From: Geosiphon pyriformis
Lineage: Eukaryota; Glomeromycota; Glomeromycetes; Archaeosporales; Geosiphonaceae
Reading direction: 5' to 3'
NCBI GenBank assembly: GCA_016748015.1
Contig: JAAOMT010000372.1
Span: 241,400-305,399 of the forward strand
DNA: 64,000 nt
The notes under the pieces were generated by a model. That model searched no databases. It saw only the letters and a list, made by a program, of their open reading frames with translations, and was not told the DNA's origin. A program made the position numbers and the translations under genes. This document shows, in pieces, positions 1 to 9,359 of this stretch; within the stretch, counting starts at the first letter, position 1, and each line of letters opens with the position of its first letter.

Positions 1-133
1 AGCATAGGGTTCCTCCTTTTTTGGATATCACTACAACCAGGAATGCCCATTCACTCTTGGTTTCCTGTATAAATCCAAGGTTTTTCATTCGGGTTATTTC
101 CTTTTTGATAAACTTATCATTGTGCTGGTTGAA

Positions 134-1117
134 TTAATAGAGCTTCAAATGGATGGGACAAGTTTCTCTGGTGATGATGGTGTGTTGTATCACATGTGTA
201 CATCTAGGAGGTTCACCTTCTTTTGAGATAACTGGGCTGTTTCTAGCCAGCAGGTTTTCAATGTCTATCTTTCTTTCTTCTGAAGAGGGTTCTCTTTGTT
301 CTACNNNNNNNNNNNNNNNNNNNNNNNNNNNNNNNNNNNNNNNNNNNNNNNNNNNNNNNNNNNNNNNNNNNNNNNNNNNNNNNNNNNNNNNNNNNNNNNN
401 NNNNNNNNNNNNNNNNNNNNNNNNNNNNNNNNNNNNNNNNNNNNNNNNNNNNNNNNNNNNNNNNNNNNNNNNNNNNNNNNNNNNNNNNNNNNNNNNNNNN
501 NNNNNNNNNNNNNNNNNNNNNNNNNNNNNNNNNNNNNNNNNNNNNNNNNNNNNNNNNNNNNNNNNNNNNNNNNNNNNNNNNNNNNNNNNNNNNNNNNNNN
601 NNNNNNNNNNNNNNNNNNNNNNNNNNNNNNNNNNNNNNNNNNNNNNNNNNNNNNNNNNNNNNNNNNNNNNNNNNNNNNNNNNNNNNNNNNNNNNNNNNNN
701 NNNNNNNNNNNNNNNNNNNNNNNNNNNNNNNNNNNNNNNNNNNNNNNNNNNNNNNNNNNNNNNNNNNNNNNNNNNNNNNNNNNNNNNNNNNNNNNNNNNN
801 NNNNNNNNNNNNNNNNNNNNNNNNNNNNNNNNNNNNNNNNNNNNNNNNNNNNNNNNNNNNNNNNNNNNNNNNNNNNNNNNNNNNNNNNNNNNNNNNNNNN
901 NNNNNNNNNNNNNNNNNNNNNNNNNNNNNNNNNNNNNNNNNNNNNNNNNNNNNNNNNNNNNNNNNNNNNNNNNNNNNNNNNNNNNNNNNNNNNNNNNNNN
1001 NNNNNNNNNNNCTTCAAATACTTCCATATCAGTTTCAATGCTGATGCCATTAATGTGGACAGGAATAGCTTTGGCTATGCCAAGCCCTTTTTTCTTATCA
1101 CCATGCACATTGGTCAT
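134..1117 (-). CDS. Family A pol fragment: second half of protease and PR-RT linker (interrupted by gap)
   Basis: This open frame starts at an ATG three bases after a TGA that interrupts the protease. It begins with MTNVHGDKKKG, which contains the HGD segment at the flap position of retropepsins, and ends at the entry to reverse transcriptase (CPIHLKLY, then TAA). Most of the middle is unknown bases. In copy A1 the same stretch contains a hydrophobic-GNKWL protease motif, an acidic region and a Cys cluster before RT. The terminal TAA stands where copy A3 has a CAA glutamine codon, so it is a private lesion. RT continues across positions 1-130. Confidence 0.75.
   Translation of the reverse strand: MTNVHGDKKKGLGIAKAIPVHINGISIETDMEVFEXXXXXXXXXXXXXXXXXXXXXXXXXXXXXXXXXXXXXXXXXXXXXXXXXXXXXXXXXXXXXXXXXXXXXXXXXXXXXXXXXXXXXXXXXXXXXXXXXXXXXXXXXXXXXXXXXXXXXXXXXXXXXXXXXXXXXXXXXXXXXXXXXXXXXXXXXXXXXXXXXXXXXXXXXXXXXXXXXXXXXXXXXXXXXXXXXXXXXXXXXXXXXXXXXXXXXXXXXXXXXXXXXXXXXXXXXXXXVEQREPSSEERKIDIENLLARNSPVISKEGEPPRCTHVIQHTIITRETCPIHLKLY
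305..1011. other. Assembly gap (707 unknown bases)
   Basis: Run of N inside the PR-RT linker of family A copy A0. The frames crossing it on both strands are artefacts of N translating as X. By comparison with copy A1 it should hold the acidic linker and the Cys-rich segment. Confidence 0.99.
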
Positions 1118-1120
1118 TGG

Positions 1121-1690
1121 TCATGTGGATGGTTCATCAATTTTTCTGCCAATTGCTTCAAGAAAGTGTTTAGCAATAACACTAACAGATGATCCACTGT
1201 CTAGGATCAAATCAATGAAGTAGCCAGCCACTTGGGCTTTGCAAATTAGAGGAGTGACATTGTTATTGTCAGCAAGTCCAGCTTGGCAAGGGCATTTGTT
1301 GGTTTTGGGTGTCTTTTTCTTTGGAATCAGAGATTTGCGAAGATTTTTTCTGAATTGTGGATGGGTTATCAATTGGCCAAAGGTTATATGTGCTGGGGTT
1401 TCCATGAGGTCTTTGACAACAGAATAGGGGCCAGATTTTTGTACTATTTCTGGGGGTTCAAACTTTGGAGGGTTCTTGAAAACTTTGGCTTTTGGGGGTT
1501 CATTGTTGTCAGCAGTTGATGTAAAAGCTTTATTGGGGTCCAGAACGAAATCAACTTTGGCTTTCTTCTTCTTTCTTGTGGATTCAGAGGGGTTGATTGC
1601 TAGTTCATTTATGTTATGGTCATCATCAGTTAAGTTAAAAATGTAAAAAGGGTTTTCTTCTGGTTGGCTTGTACTCTCACCTTTTGGAAA
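1121..1690 (-). CDS. Family A pol start: N-terminal extension and first half of retropepsin
   Basis: The frame is in the -1 register relative to gag and begins just after the gag-pol slippery site. A Lys-rich segment (RKKKKAKVDF) and a proline-rich stretch come first. Next is a conserved FGQLITHPQFRK block, and then the aspartic protease active site (LILDSGSSVSVIAKHF). The DSG catalytic triplet is intact. The frame closes at a TGA immediately after IDEPST, in the middle of the protease fold, before the flap. The same TGA occurs in copies A1 and A3. The ATG seen in A1 at MDKLAI is ATA here, which fits expression by frameshift from gag rather than independent initiation. Confidence 0.85.
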   Translation of the reverse strand, partial: FPKGESTSQPEENPFYIFNLTDDDHNINELAINPSESTRKKKKAKVDFVLDPNKAFTSTADNNEPPKAKVFKNPPKFEPPEIVQKSGPYSVVKDLMETPAHITFGQLITHPQFRKNLRKSLIPKKKTPKTNKCPCQAGLADNNNVTPLICKAQVAGYFIDLILDSGSSVSVIAKHFLEAIGRKIDEPST

Positions 1691-1695
1691 TGCGC

Positions 1696-3252
1696 CTACC
1701 AGTTTAAAGACTGATAAACAGTGGCTTCAACTAGGGGATCCTCTCCAAAGAAATTAATGTTGACATGATTGGGTCTTTGATTGGGAACATTGTTGTTGTT
1801 GTTGGGTCTGTTGTTTTGGTTGTCATTGTTTCTGGGAGCTAGAAGAGGCAGTGGAAGATTGTTACAATTTCTTGAATAATGTTCAGTTAATCCACAACGA
1901 TAGCACACAGGTGGGCCACGATTTTGCTGTCTTTGATAAGGAGGTTGCTGGGGTTGGTTAAAACGAGGTTCATATCTAGGTCTTGGTGATTGCTGGTTAT
2001 CTCTGACTGCTTGTGCCAAAGGTTCTAATAACCAGGCAAGATTGGCTGTGAGTCTATCAATTAATTGTTCATTTGGATCTTGAGTTTGGGCAGCAAAAGA
2101 AACAGCAGCCATTTGAGGGGCAGAAGCCATAAAAGGAGCAGGAGCAAAAACTGGAAGTGTAGATCCCAAATGTATTCTTTAGTTGTCTTCAATTTGTTGG
2201 GCAAGTTCAATGGTTATGTCCATTGTAGGGTTGTCTTTTAGGGCCAAAAGAGGCCAAAGAGCATAAGATAAATTGGTTCTCAATTCTTTTGTGAAGGAAT
2301 AAATCTTTTGTTCTTCTGTCCAGTTTCTCTCAGAGTTTACACATTTGATTAGCTTTCTAATAGCTTTGGCATATTCAGTCACTACTTCTCCAGGGCTTTG
2401 GGTTCTTCTTTCCAATTCTATGCACCATTTGGATATTAATATTGGGGTTCTAAACTTGGCCTCAAATCAGATAGTGAAAGAGGTATTTTCTTCTCCAGCA
2501 TTGATTAGTGTTCATCTGATTATTCTGTGTTGAGCATTAATATCTGTTTCTTGTGAGAACCAGGTAGCAAGAGAGTCTTGGAGGTAATCACCAATGATTT
2601 GGAACTTGTATTCTTCATTATACTGGTTGGCTGTGGCAGCTCTCTCAAAATCATCCAATCATTCAATTGGATCTTGTGTATTACCTCTAAATAGTGGTAG
2701 TGGGGTATTGTTTCTTTTTCCTAAAGCAGTTTGTATACCTTGGAGGGCGGCCAGAATGTTTGCTTGCATGGGGTCATTAGCCATTGGTTCAGGGGTAACT
2801 GTTTGTGTAGACAAGTCTGATCTGCTTGATAAAAGGTCAAAAACAGGGGCAGTTTGGTAGCTTTCTTCTTCTGTTTTGAAGAGAGTTTTAGTTGCTTGAT
2901 GGGCAGCAATCCAAATGTGGATTTGATGATTCAAATATTCGAAATCAGGGGGCTGTTGTTCAAAGGTTGCAGAATATAAGAGCTGATTGATACTGTTGTT
3001 TCTTTCTTCAAAGTTGTTTTCAAAATAAGCTTGGTCAAAGTAATAGATTATATAAGCTGTGTAAGTTTCAGCTGAATGCTTATTCAGGAACCAGTTCCAA
3101 AAGTCTTGAAATTGTCTACTGGATTGTTTTTCAAGGGGGAAGCAGATCAAGCAGGAGGGCAGAGGATTAAGTTTAATGAAATCTAGGTCGTTTCTGTTGT
3201 GTACTGCAAAGTGTTCTTCTGATTACTGTGGCAGATATAAGTAATCACCCAT
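1696..3252 (-). CDS. Gag polyprotein, family A copy A0 (stop-interrupted)
   Basis: The frame opens with an ATG at 3252 (MGDYLYLPQ) and stays in one register to a TAG at 1696-1698. At least two in-frame stops interrupt it: a TAA after residue 9, and a TGA at a tryptophan position where A1 has IEWLDNFE. An N-terminal region (RQFQDFWNWFLNKHSAET) precedes a Retrotrans_gag-like segment (WTEEQKIYSFTKELRT). A CCHC zinc knuckle follows (CYRCGLTEHYSRNC, Cys-X2-Cys-X4-His-X4-Cys). The C-terminus ends in YQSLNW, where the Leu-Asn codons form the slippery site for pol. Gag would package element RNA into cytoplasmic particles. Confidence is high for the family and low for function of this copy. Confidence 0.88.
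1702..1708 (-). promoter_or_regulatory. Candidate -1 ribosomal frameshift site (T TTA AAC) in A0
   Basis: The minus strand reads CAG TCT TTA AAC TGG TAG in the gag frame. T TTA AAC is a canonical X XXY YYZ heptamer, and the gag stop follows two codons later. The protease frame begins in the -1 register across it. The same heptamer and register change are found in copies A1 and A3. Confidence 0.75.
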
Positions 3253-3304
3253 ACAATGAGGGAATAAGTGAATTTTGACAATCTCACAGGGAGCACCACT
3301 TTTA

Positions 3305-3969
3305 TGTTATGGGTTGGAGTAACAAGCTAACGGATAGCAAGGGAGAACAGGATTGTAGGGTGATGGAAATAATCAAAGAGAAATTCAACTTTAAAGAGTG
3401 AATTGAATGAATATGAATTCAATGTGCGAGATCAGTCTCATAAAATATCTCAGTCACTATTTTTTCAAAGGTAACTGGGGAATCTGAAGGTAGAAGGATA
3501 ATCTGTACTGTCAACAATTAATCACTACTGGTATAATTCTATGCCTCATGTTGGCACTCTTAGAATTCAATATCAGGTATCAACTTGTGCTTTTCAGTTA
3601 CATTTATTCAAATAATCTTTAAAGCTACAATTATATACATCAGAAAAAGGCCAACAAGTAATCTTTTATCCTAAGATGTTAGGATACTTGAAGGTAAGAA
3701 AAAGAAAATTAGCAATAAGAGAGTGATTGAGATGAAAGTTGTTATTTTTATTTATTTGATTGTTGTTTGTGAGATGATTTTCTACAGCTAAGAGACTCAT
3801 TGCTTATATAGTTATTGAAAGTGGTCAATAATCAGGTCAATGATCAGGTCAACAGTCAGGTCATTGATCAGGTTAATGATCACTATCTAAAAATAGAGTG
3901 GCTAATTATATAATATCAATGACTAATACATGTAATAACTAATAAAAATTATGGATTTCAACCATAATA
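3305..3969 (-). repeat. 5' LTR of family A copy A0
   Basis: Terminal TGTTATGG and CCATAATA (a decayed CATAACA) bound the repeat. It matches the LTRs at 28193, 34183, 41165, 52619 and 62827. On the minus strand a TATATAAGCAATGA box is preceded by several short GATCA-containing direct repeats (3826-3885). Just outside its 3' end (minus sense) the sequence TAAAAGTGGTGCTC holds the candidate primer binding site. Confidence 0.92.
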
Positions 3970-5286
3970 CTAGGATCAGGCTACAACAGCAAAAACAGAT
4001 AGTAGACAATATTATCAAAAGACAACAAAACTTTGAACTAAACAAAGGAGCAATGATCAAAAGCATTCTGAACAGAAAAAGATAAAAAATAGTATTGGAC
4101 CATATTATAAAAAAAGGCAAATTTCATGATAATCCAGATGAAATCAAAATATTAGTAAACAAAAAAGCTCAAGAGTGAACTAAAACAAGAATTTTTGAGC
4201 CAGAACTATGGAAAAGTTGGAAACACAGATTTAGGCCAATTGAGAGCATCCCAGATCATGTCTTTGATGGTGTAATGGCTGAAATAACAATTGAAGAATT
4301 TGACCACACATTAAGCCATACACTTCATAACAAAGCCTCTGGCCTATCAGGCATACAAGCTAAACTTTGGAAGAAGTCTGGGCCTAATACCAAGTCTAAA
4401 CTAAGAACATTGCTTAATGCTTGCATAGAAGCAGCAAACATGCCAGAGGAATAGAGGATAGCACAAGTCATATTGATTCCAAAGTCAAAAGAATGGGGTG
4501 ACAATATTGATATTACCAGACTGATCACACTTATTGAAAGCATTAGAAAGATTTTAACAAAGATTTTTATTACAAGAATATTAAAAGCATGTGAGCCCCA
4601 CAATATTCTAAAAGGTTGCAACACCTCAGTTTTAAAAAATATCTCCACAGTAGTGCCAATTCATGTAATTAATGCTGTTGCTGAGCATGCAAGAAAATTT
4701 GATAATGAGGCTTGATTTATATTTCAGGATATGAAAAAAGCATATGACTCAGTTAGATAGAAACCCATAGAAGCTGCACTAAGGAGGATCAAAATGAACA
4801 ATAGGTTTACTGAGCTTTTTGGCTTAATGCACAACAATAGAAGTAATAAGATCATAACTGAGTTTGGGTTAAGTGATGAATATCAAGTACAAGATGGATT
4901 AGATCAAGGGGAAACAAGCTCACCCATCATGTGGAGAATCTTCTATAACCTCTTACTGTGTAAAGTAAAACAAGCAAATTACTACCAGAGATACCAATTA
5001 ACAGCTAAATAAAAAAAGTGGGACAATTAACCAGACACACAGTCCCTAATAGCATCAGTAAACCACCTTGCCTTTGTTAATGACACAGTGTGGATAGCTA
5101 ACTCAAGACAAGGAATGCAGTGTATTTTGGACACAGCCAGCTCTTTTTTTAGAATGGTGGATATTGAGATCAACTTAGATAAGACTGAAACAATAGTGAT
5201 TCAACTCTCCAAGAGGAAATCAGTATTAGTTGAGCCACTAAAATTTGGTCTAAACAAACAAACCTTGAGATTGCTGGACCCATCTA
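3970..5286 (+). pseudogene. LINE alpha4 ORF2 part 1: reverse transcriptase (decayed)
   Basis: This is a plus-strand fragment of a LINE ORF2. It starts in the spacer after the endonuclease (QQQKQIVDNIIKRQQNF), runs through the N-terminal RT motif NKASGLSGIQ, the palm segment FIFQDMKKAYDSVR and the QGETSSPIMW motif, and reaches the catalytic box. That box reads FVNDTVW instead of FADD, so one catalytic Asp is replaced by Asn. Several stops stand where sister copies have Trp (for example TAG in MPEE-stop-RIAQV against MFEEWKIAQV). The 5' end is lost at the A0 LTR, and the 3' end is split by the Tc1/mariner insertion. The product was the TPRT reverse transcriptase of an RNase H-bearing LINE. Confidence 0.88.
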
Positions 5287-6641
5287 CAGGGGGGTATAAA
5301 AAGTATTGAACACTTTTATAATATGTTATATAAAAGAACTAACTTATGAATCATTAATTTTTTATTATTATATTAAAATACATATTAGTATTTTGTTTGA
5401 CCCCTATTTGGTTCAAGAATAGCTTGAACTCGATGTGGCATAGACTTGATCAAATTACGATAGTAATTTACAGGTATTGCATCCCATTTTTTCTTAACTC
5501 ACTGTTCTAATTGTACAATATTTAAGGGTTGTGAATTACATTGACGAATTTTAACTTCAATATATGACCAAAAATTTTCTATTGGAGTAATATCAGGACT
5601 TTGTGCTGGTCAAAGAAGTAATTCAACATTTGAAGAGGTAAGAAAAGAACGCGTAACTTTTGATGTGTTTATTGGTGCATTGTTTTTCTGAAAAAAAAAC
5701 TTTTTTTTAGTTTTTTTTGCATGAAGTTTTACTGTAGGAATTGCATAATTAGCCAAGATTTTGTGGTGTATAACTCCAGTAATATGACCAACCAAAGGAA
5801 CTAAAAGACCCAAACCAATCCATAAAAAACATCTCCAAAACATGCGACCAAAGCTTTTTCTAACTGTGGCTGTAATACAATCCTTATGAAACTCTTCAGA
5901 AGGTTTACGCCATACACATCCAAATCTTGTAGTCCTAAATTGTGTATATGTAGATTCATCTGACCAAACAACTCATTTAAAATCTTCTACTGTCCAATTT
6001 TCATAAGTACGAGCCCATTGTAAACGTTTTTCTTTATTTGATTTGGAAATTAATGGCTTGAAATAAGGAATGCACAAGCAAAGTTCTTCTTGAGCTAATC
6101 CATTTTGAATAGTTTGTATAGAAATAAATTTGTTGGTATCTTTAATAAAATTCAATCATATTTGAGAAAGAGTTTGGTGGTGGGTTTCTTTATTCTCCAT
6201 TATTGAATATCTGAGTTGTTCATGTGCACATTTGTCAAGAATTTGTGGTCAGTCCATTCGTTTTTTAGGAAGTTTTTTTAGCTTGTATGACTTTCATACA
6301 CGTATTACAGAAGAACATGAACATCCAATAGTCATTGAAATCTTACTATTTGTATGTCCTAACTTTTTTGCTAAAATAATCTCTCCTTTTTGGTATTCAG
6401 AAAGTTCTTTTCTAAGACACATTTGATGTGATAAATTTTTTCATGACAAGAATGTTTGATATTTTATAAATACATGTATGATCCACTGTTGTGTTTTACA
6501 AGGACGCAATTTATGTTGATTTGTAGATTATAACTATAAGTAATTATAAAAAAAATTATGGCTTAAATTGGTAATGGTATTACTATATATAGCCTTTTTT
6601 ATATATTATATTAAGTGTCCAATACTTTTTATACCCCCCTG
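5287..6641 (-). mobile_element. Tc1/mariner-type DNA transposon (1355 bp)
   Basis: The element has terminal inverted repeats of about 29 bases beginning CAGGGGGGTATAAAAAGT, with a single mismatch between the two ends. It is flanked by a duplicated TA and encodes one decayed transposase on the minus strand. Its size, TA target and CAGG terminus are typical of the Tc1/mariner superfamily. It interrupts LINE alpha4 ORF2 cleanly, so it arrived after that LINE. Confidence 0.95.
5387..6426 (-). pseudogene. Tc1/mariner transposase (DDE), inactivated
   Basis: The minus frame starts at an ATG near 6426 (MCLRKELSEYQKGEII). It reads through a helix-turn-helix region (HTNSKISMTIGCS), then the first catalytic Asp in VVWSDEST. 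The second acidic position reads QKNNAP where the family has QxDNAP, so Asp has become Asn. The third residue is present in PIENFW. The C-terminus matches family ends (MPHRVQAILEPNRG). Several in-frame TGA codons occur at Trp or Arg positions, for example just before PAQSPDITPIEN. The full product would be about 345 residues, normal for the superfamily. The missing second Asp and the stops mean it cannot catalyse transposition. Confidence 0.9.
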
Positions 6642-6643
6642 TA

Positions 6644-7052
6644 CATGCACCCAATATTTAGGAGTATGGATTTGAGCAAATGAAAAAAATGAAACTGTGC
6701 TGAATATGATAAGATCTGATATTAAAGCAGTGTGTGAAGTTATTAGGAAAAAACACATCACTGAAAAACAGGTGATTTACATTTTCAATAGTGTACTTAG
6801 TTCAGCAATAGAATTTAGATTTCAATTAACCCATATACCAAATAGTTGGGCCAAAAGATAGAACTCAAAGATCTCAGCCACTATAAAGAAAAAAGCAAAC
6901 TTCTCAGTAGATTTCTCTGCCAGTGCTATGCATCACACATCTTTGTACAACTTATTCAAAATTGATGACATACAGGCAAAAAGCAAGATCACAGATTTGT
7001 AATGATATTGCTGAGATGGCTACAAAAATCAGACTAGCCAACCTGCAGGCGC
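6644..7052 (+). pseudogene. LINE alpha4 ORF2 part 2: post-RT region (decayed)
   Basis: This continues the RT-to-RNase H connector of LINE alpha4 after the Tc1 element (CTQYLGVW, KKHITEKQVIYIFNS, MHHTSLYNLFKID). It matches LINE alpha1 at 44056-44340 in reverse orientation. The end at QTSQPAGA is the B2 insertion point, and the LINE resumes at 26718. It contains several stops and a frame change near 7000. Confidence 0.85.
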
Positions 7053-7587
7053 TGTTACTGGAGGTTTTTGGTTTCTTTTCTTAAATGTTGTTGATGCCTG
7101 TTTGTTGTGAATTCACGTTTTCTGGATGTAATTGAATCTTCAATAACTGAATTTATCTTCAAATTATCTTCTATAATTTGAACTGTTGGGCTTATAAGTG
7201 AAATGGCCAATTTCTTGCCAGTTGCTTTATGTAGTTACATTGTAGTAAATGTTAACTCTTTTCCAGGAATTGCTTGTCTGGAAGCTCACTAAAATGTATA
7301 GTTACTTTGCTGTGAAAGTCAACTCTTTTACAGGAATCTTGTCTGTAGGCTACCCTAATAATTGTAATAAGAAAAGAAAAGAAAAATAAAAGAAATGTAA
7401 AAGAAATAGAATTTTGTCAAGAGAAACGTTTTCTATCCAGACCTGGAGTCACTAACAGTTTACTGAAATTGGTAGCTAATCAATTTCGAAATGTTAGTTG
7501 GATTTTTGGAGATTTTCCAAGTACAATATTTAAAAAATTTTGGTTTTTTTTTTTTGAATTATTTGATATTTATTTCTTTTTGTGTGT
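7053..7587 (-). repeat. 3' LTR of B2, outer half (split by B1)
   Basis: It begins TGTTACTGGAGG and matches the B2 5' LTR at 25699 (subtype with GATGCCTGTTTGTTG). It stops at GTGT where B1 inserted, and the remainder is at 17456-17943. Confidence 0.9.
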
Positions 7588-8565
7588 TGTTACCAGAGGT
7601 TTTTGGTCTCTTTTCTTAAATGTTGTTAATGTTGATTTGTTGCGAATTCACATTTCTAGGAAGTAGTTGGACCTCCAGTAACTGAATTTATCTTCAAATT
7701 ATCTCCTATAATTTGAACTTGCTGGACTTATAAGTGGAATGACCAATTCCATGCCAGTTGCTTTATGTAGTTACATTGTAGTAAATGTCAACTCTTTCCC
7801 AGGAATTGCTTGTCTGGAAGCTCACTAAAATGTGTAGTTACTTTGCTGTGAAAGTCAACTCTTCTACAGGGATCTCGTCTGTAGGCTACCCAAATGATTG
7901 TAATAAGAAAATAAAAGAAAAATAAAAGAAATGTAAAAGAAATAGAATTTTGTCAAGAGAAACGTTTTCTATTCAGGCCTGGAGTCACTAGTTTACTGAA
8001 ATTGGTAGCTAATCAATTTCGAAATGTTAGTTGGGTTTTGGGGATTTTCCAAGTACAATAATTAAAGAATTTGGTTTTTTTGAATTATTTGATATTTATT
8101 TCTTTTTGTGTGTATAGGAATGATTTTAAGAGATAAATCTAAAGTAAGATACATTTTCTCGAAGAGAGAAGTTCTTTTTTTTATATAACTTGTTGTAACA
8201 CTATTCTATGAACTTGAACTTTGCTATTTTCTACAATTTTGCTGAACTAAAGATACATTTTGGTGAACTACAAGTTATTTCTGTGAACTATTAGATATTT
8301 TGGTAAACTATCAATTATTTTGGCAAATTTCTACAAATTTTGGTGAACTTTTGAATGTTACATAGTTCAGGGTATTGCATGATTGATTATTACAATTAGG
8401 TTACATTTGTGTTGTGTACAAATTGGGTTATTAATTTAAATGATAATTTCAGACATTTTGCTAATGTAATAAGTGATAATTTGAAACAATAATATATGCT
8501 AATTAATGATAGGATTTATAAAATAATTTCATGCTAAATAATATCTCTAATTTCATCTAATAACA
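7588..8565 (-). repeat. 3' LTR of B1
   Basis: It runs from TGTTACCAGAGG to CTAATAACA (a decayed CTGGTAACA). It is near-identical to 16475-17455. It contains imperfect tandem repeats around TTTTGGTGAACTA (about 8210-8350). The 3' ORF ends inside its inner edge. Confidence 0.93.
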
Positions 8566-9253
8566 TAACCTTCTTTTCAAGACTGAGCTCCATCAAAGTC
8601 CAAGTACTATCTGTCATTTCCAGATAATAATCCAAAATTATTGAAGAAATTTGGTCTGAAAATTGTTGAAATTTCAGTTCTATGAGCTTTCCAATGTATT
8701 GAATCTTCAAAGATTGAAAAATTGGGTTTTGTAGTACATTTTCACAGGTGTGGAATAGGTCATAAAGTCTAAGAGCAGCTCTGAGCCTATAGCAACTGTT
8801 TGTTGATTCAGCTGTTGTCTTGAATTCGTTGTGGAGTTGTTTCTGAATAGCTTTTTTTGTGAGATTTGCTGTTGTAAGTTCCAGTTTCCGTTCGTAGAGT
8901 GTTTTTCCAATGTGAAAATATCTATAGATTGGAGGATATTCAGTGTTTTTCTCATTAAGACACAATTGAAGTCTTTGTTGAATTGTAGCATTTAGTGGAA
9001 TACTAATTGAAGTAAGCATTAGGTTTTCTCTTAAAGCAAGCTTTAAAAGTTCTGACAGGTGAATTCCAGTATAACTTCTTGTGTTCTTCTTATACGGGTG
9101 ATATTTTCGTGAATTTGGGGCTAAATTTGTAACTACTTCTGTTTGGATATAATTAATGTGGTTTCCAGTAACAGTAATAGATAATTCGGGTATTGTTTTT
9201 AAAGCTAACATTAGTTTTTGGGATAATTGTTGAATGTTTTGAGGAATAGTCAT
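8534..9253 (-). CDS. ORF3 of family B (unrecognised protein between pol and 3' LTR), B1 copy
   Basis: An intact frame of 239 residues starts at ATG 9253 (MTIPQNIQQLSQ). An upstream TTG would add three codons. The predicted protein is Lys- and Leu-rich with no obvious signal peptide or membrane segment, so it does not look like an envelope glycoprotein despite its position. I recognise no domain. It ends inside the LTR (DEIRDII, then TAG), and its last codons read through the purine-rich tract next to the LTR. B2 keeps the C-terminal part next to its gap. Family A has an ORF in the same position with shared short blocks (GKT...LYERxLE near the middle, ELxL...VM at the LTR junction). Homology is an inference, and the function is unknown. 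Confidence 0.7.
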   Translation of the reverse strand: MTIPQNIQQLSQKLMLALKTIPELSITVTGNHINYIQTEVVTNLAPNSRKYHPYKKNTRSYTGIHLSELLKLALRENLMLTSISIPLNATIQQRLQLCLNEKNTEYPPIYRYFHIGKTLYERKLELTTANLTKKAIQKQLHNEFKTTAESTNSCYRLRAALRLYDLFHTCENVLQNPIFQSLKIQYIGKLIELKFQQFSDQISSIILDYYLEMTDSTWTLMELSLEKKVMLLDEIRDII

Positions 9254-9359
9254 TCTAAGCAATTTGAAAAAATAATAAAAATTATTTTTAGTGTATGAGT
9301 TTTTATGTTATTTTTGTTTTGTTTTCGTAAGATTGTTTCTAAATTATAAGAGAATAACT

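Larger units (their letters stand above)
1..3969 (-). mobile_element. Ty3/Gypsy-like LTR retrotransposon, family A, copy A0 (5' part)
   Basis: This is the 5' portion of a minus-strand family A element: 5' LTR (3305-3969), gag, protease and the start of reverse transcriptase, running off the left edge of the window. The identification rests on the gag zinc knuckle, the DSG-type retropepsin and sequence shared with the more complete plus-strand copy at 34183-41823. It abuts LINE alpha4 at 3970, where the next four bases (CTAG) would be one half of the target duplication; the other half is outside the window. Gag is open in one frame with isolated stops, and pol lies in the -1 frame relative to gag. 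A 707-base gap removes part of the protease-RT linker. Confidence 0.9.
5285..6643. repeat. TA target-site duplication flanking the Tc1/mariner element
   Basis: A TA dinucleotide lies at 5285-5286 and at 6642-6643. Removing the element and one TA rejoins the LINE frame (LLDPST followed by CTQYLGVW), as in the sister LINEs. Confidence 0.93.

Noticed and set aside
134-1223. Long frames on both strands across 305-1011
   Set aside because: They are created by the run of N. Only the ends on the minus strand match family A pol.
1696-1740. Strong pseudoknot downstream of the frameshift heptamer
   Set aside because: Only a short CTGGT/ACCAG pairing with a large loop is visible, it overlaps the heptamer, and it is not kept in A1.
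3301-3969. Solo LTR at 3305-3969
   Set aside because: It is directly followed on the element side by a candidate primer binding site and gag of A0, so it is the 5' LTR of that copy.
5387-6426. TGA read as tryptophan (alternative code) in the Tc1 transposase
   Set aside because: TGA also falls at Arg positions, TAA and TAG stops occur in neighbouring elements, and TGG is used normally. Transition decay explains it.
8534-9253. Envelope gene (errantivirus-like) in family B
   Set aside because: The position fits, but there is no signal peptide, cleavage site or transmembrane segment.
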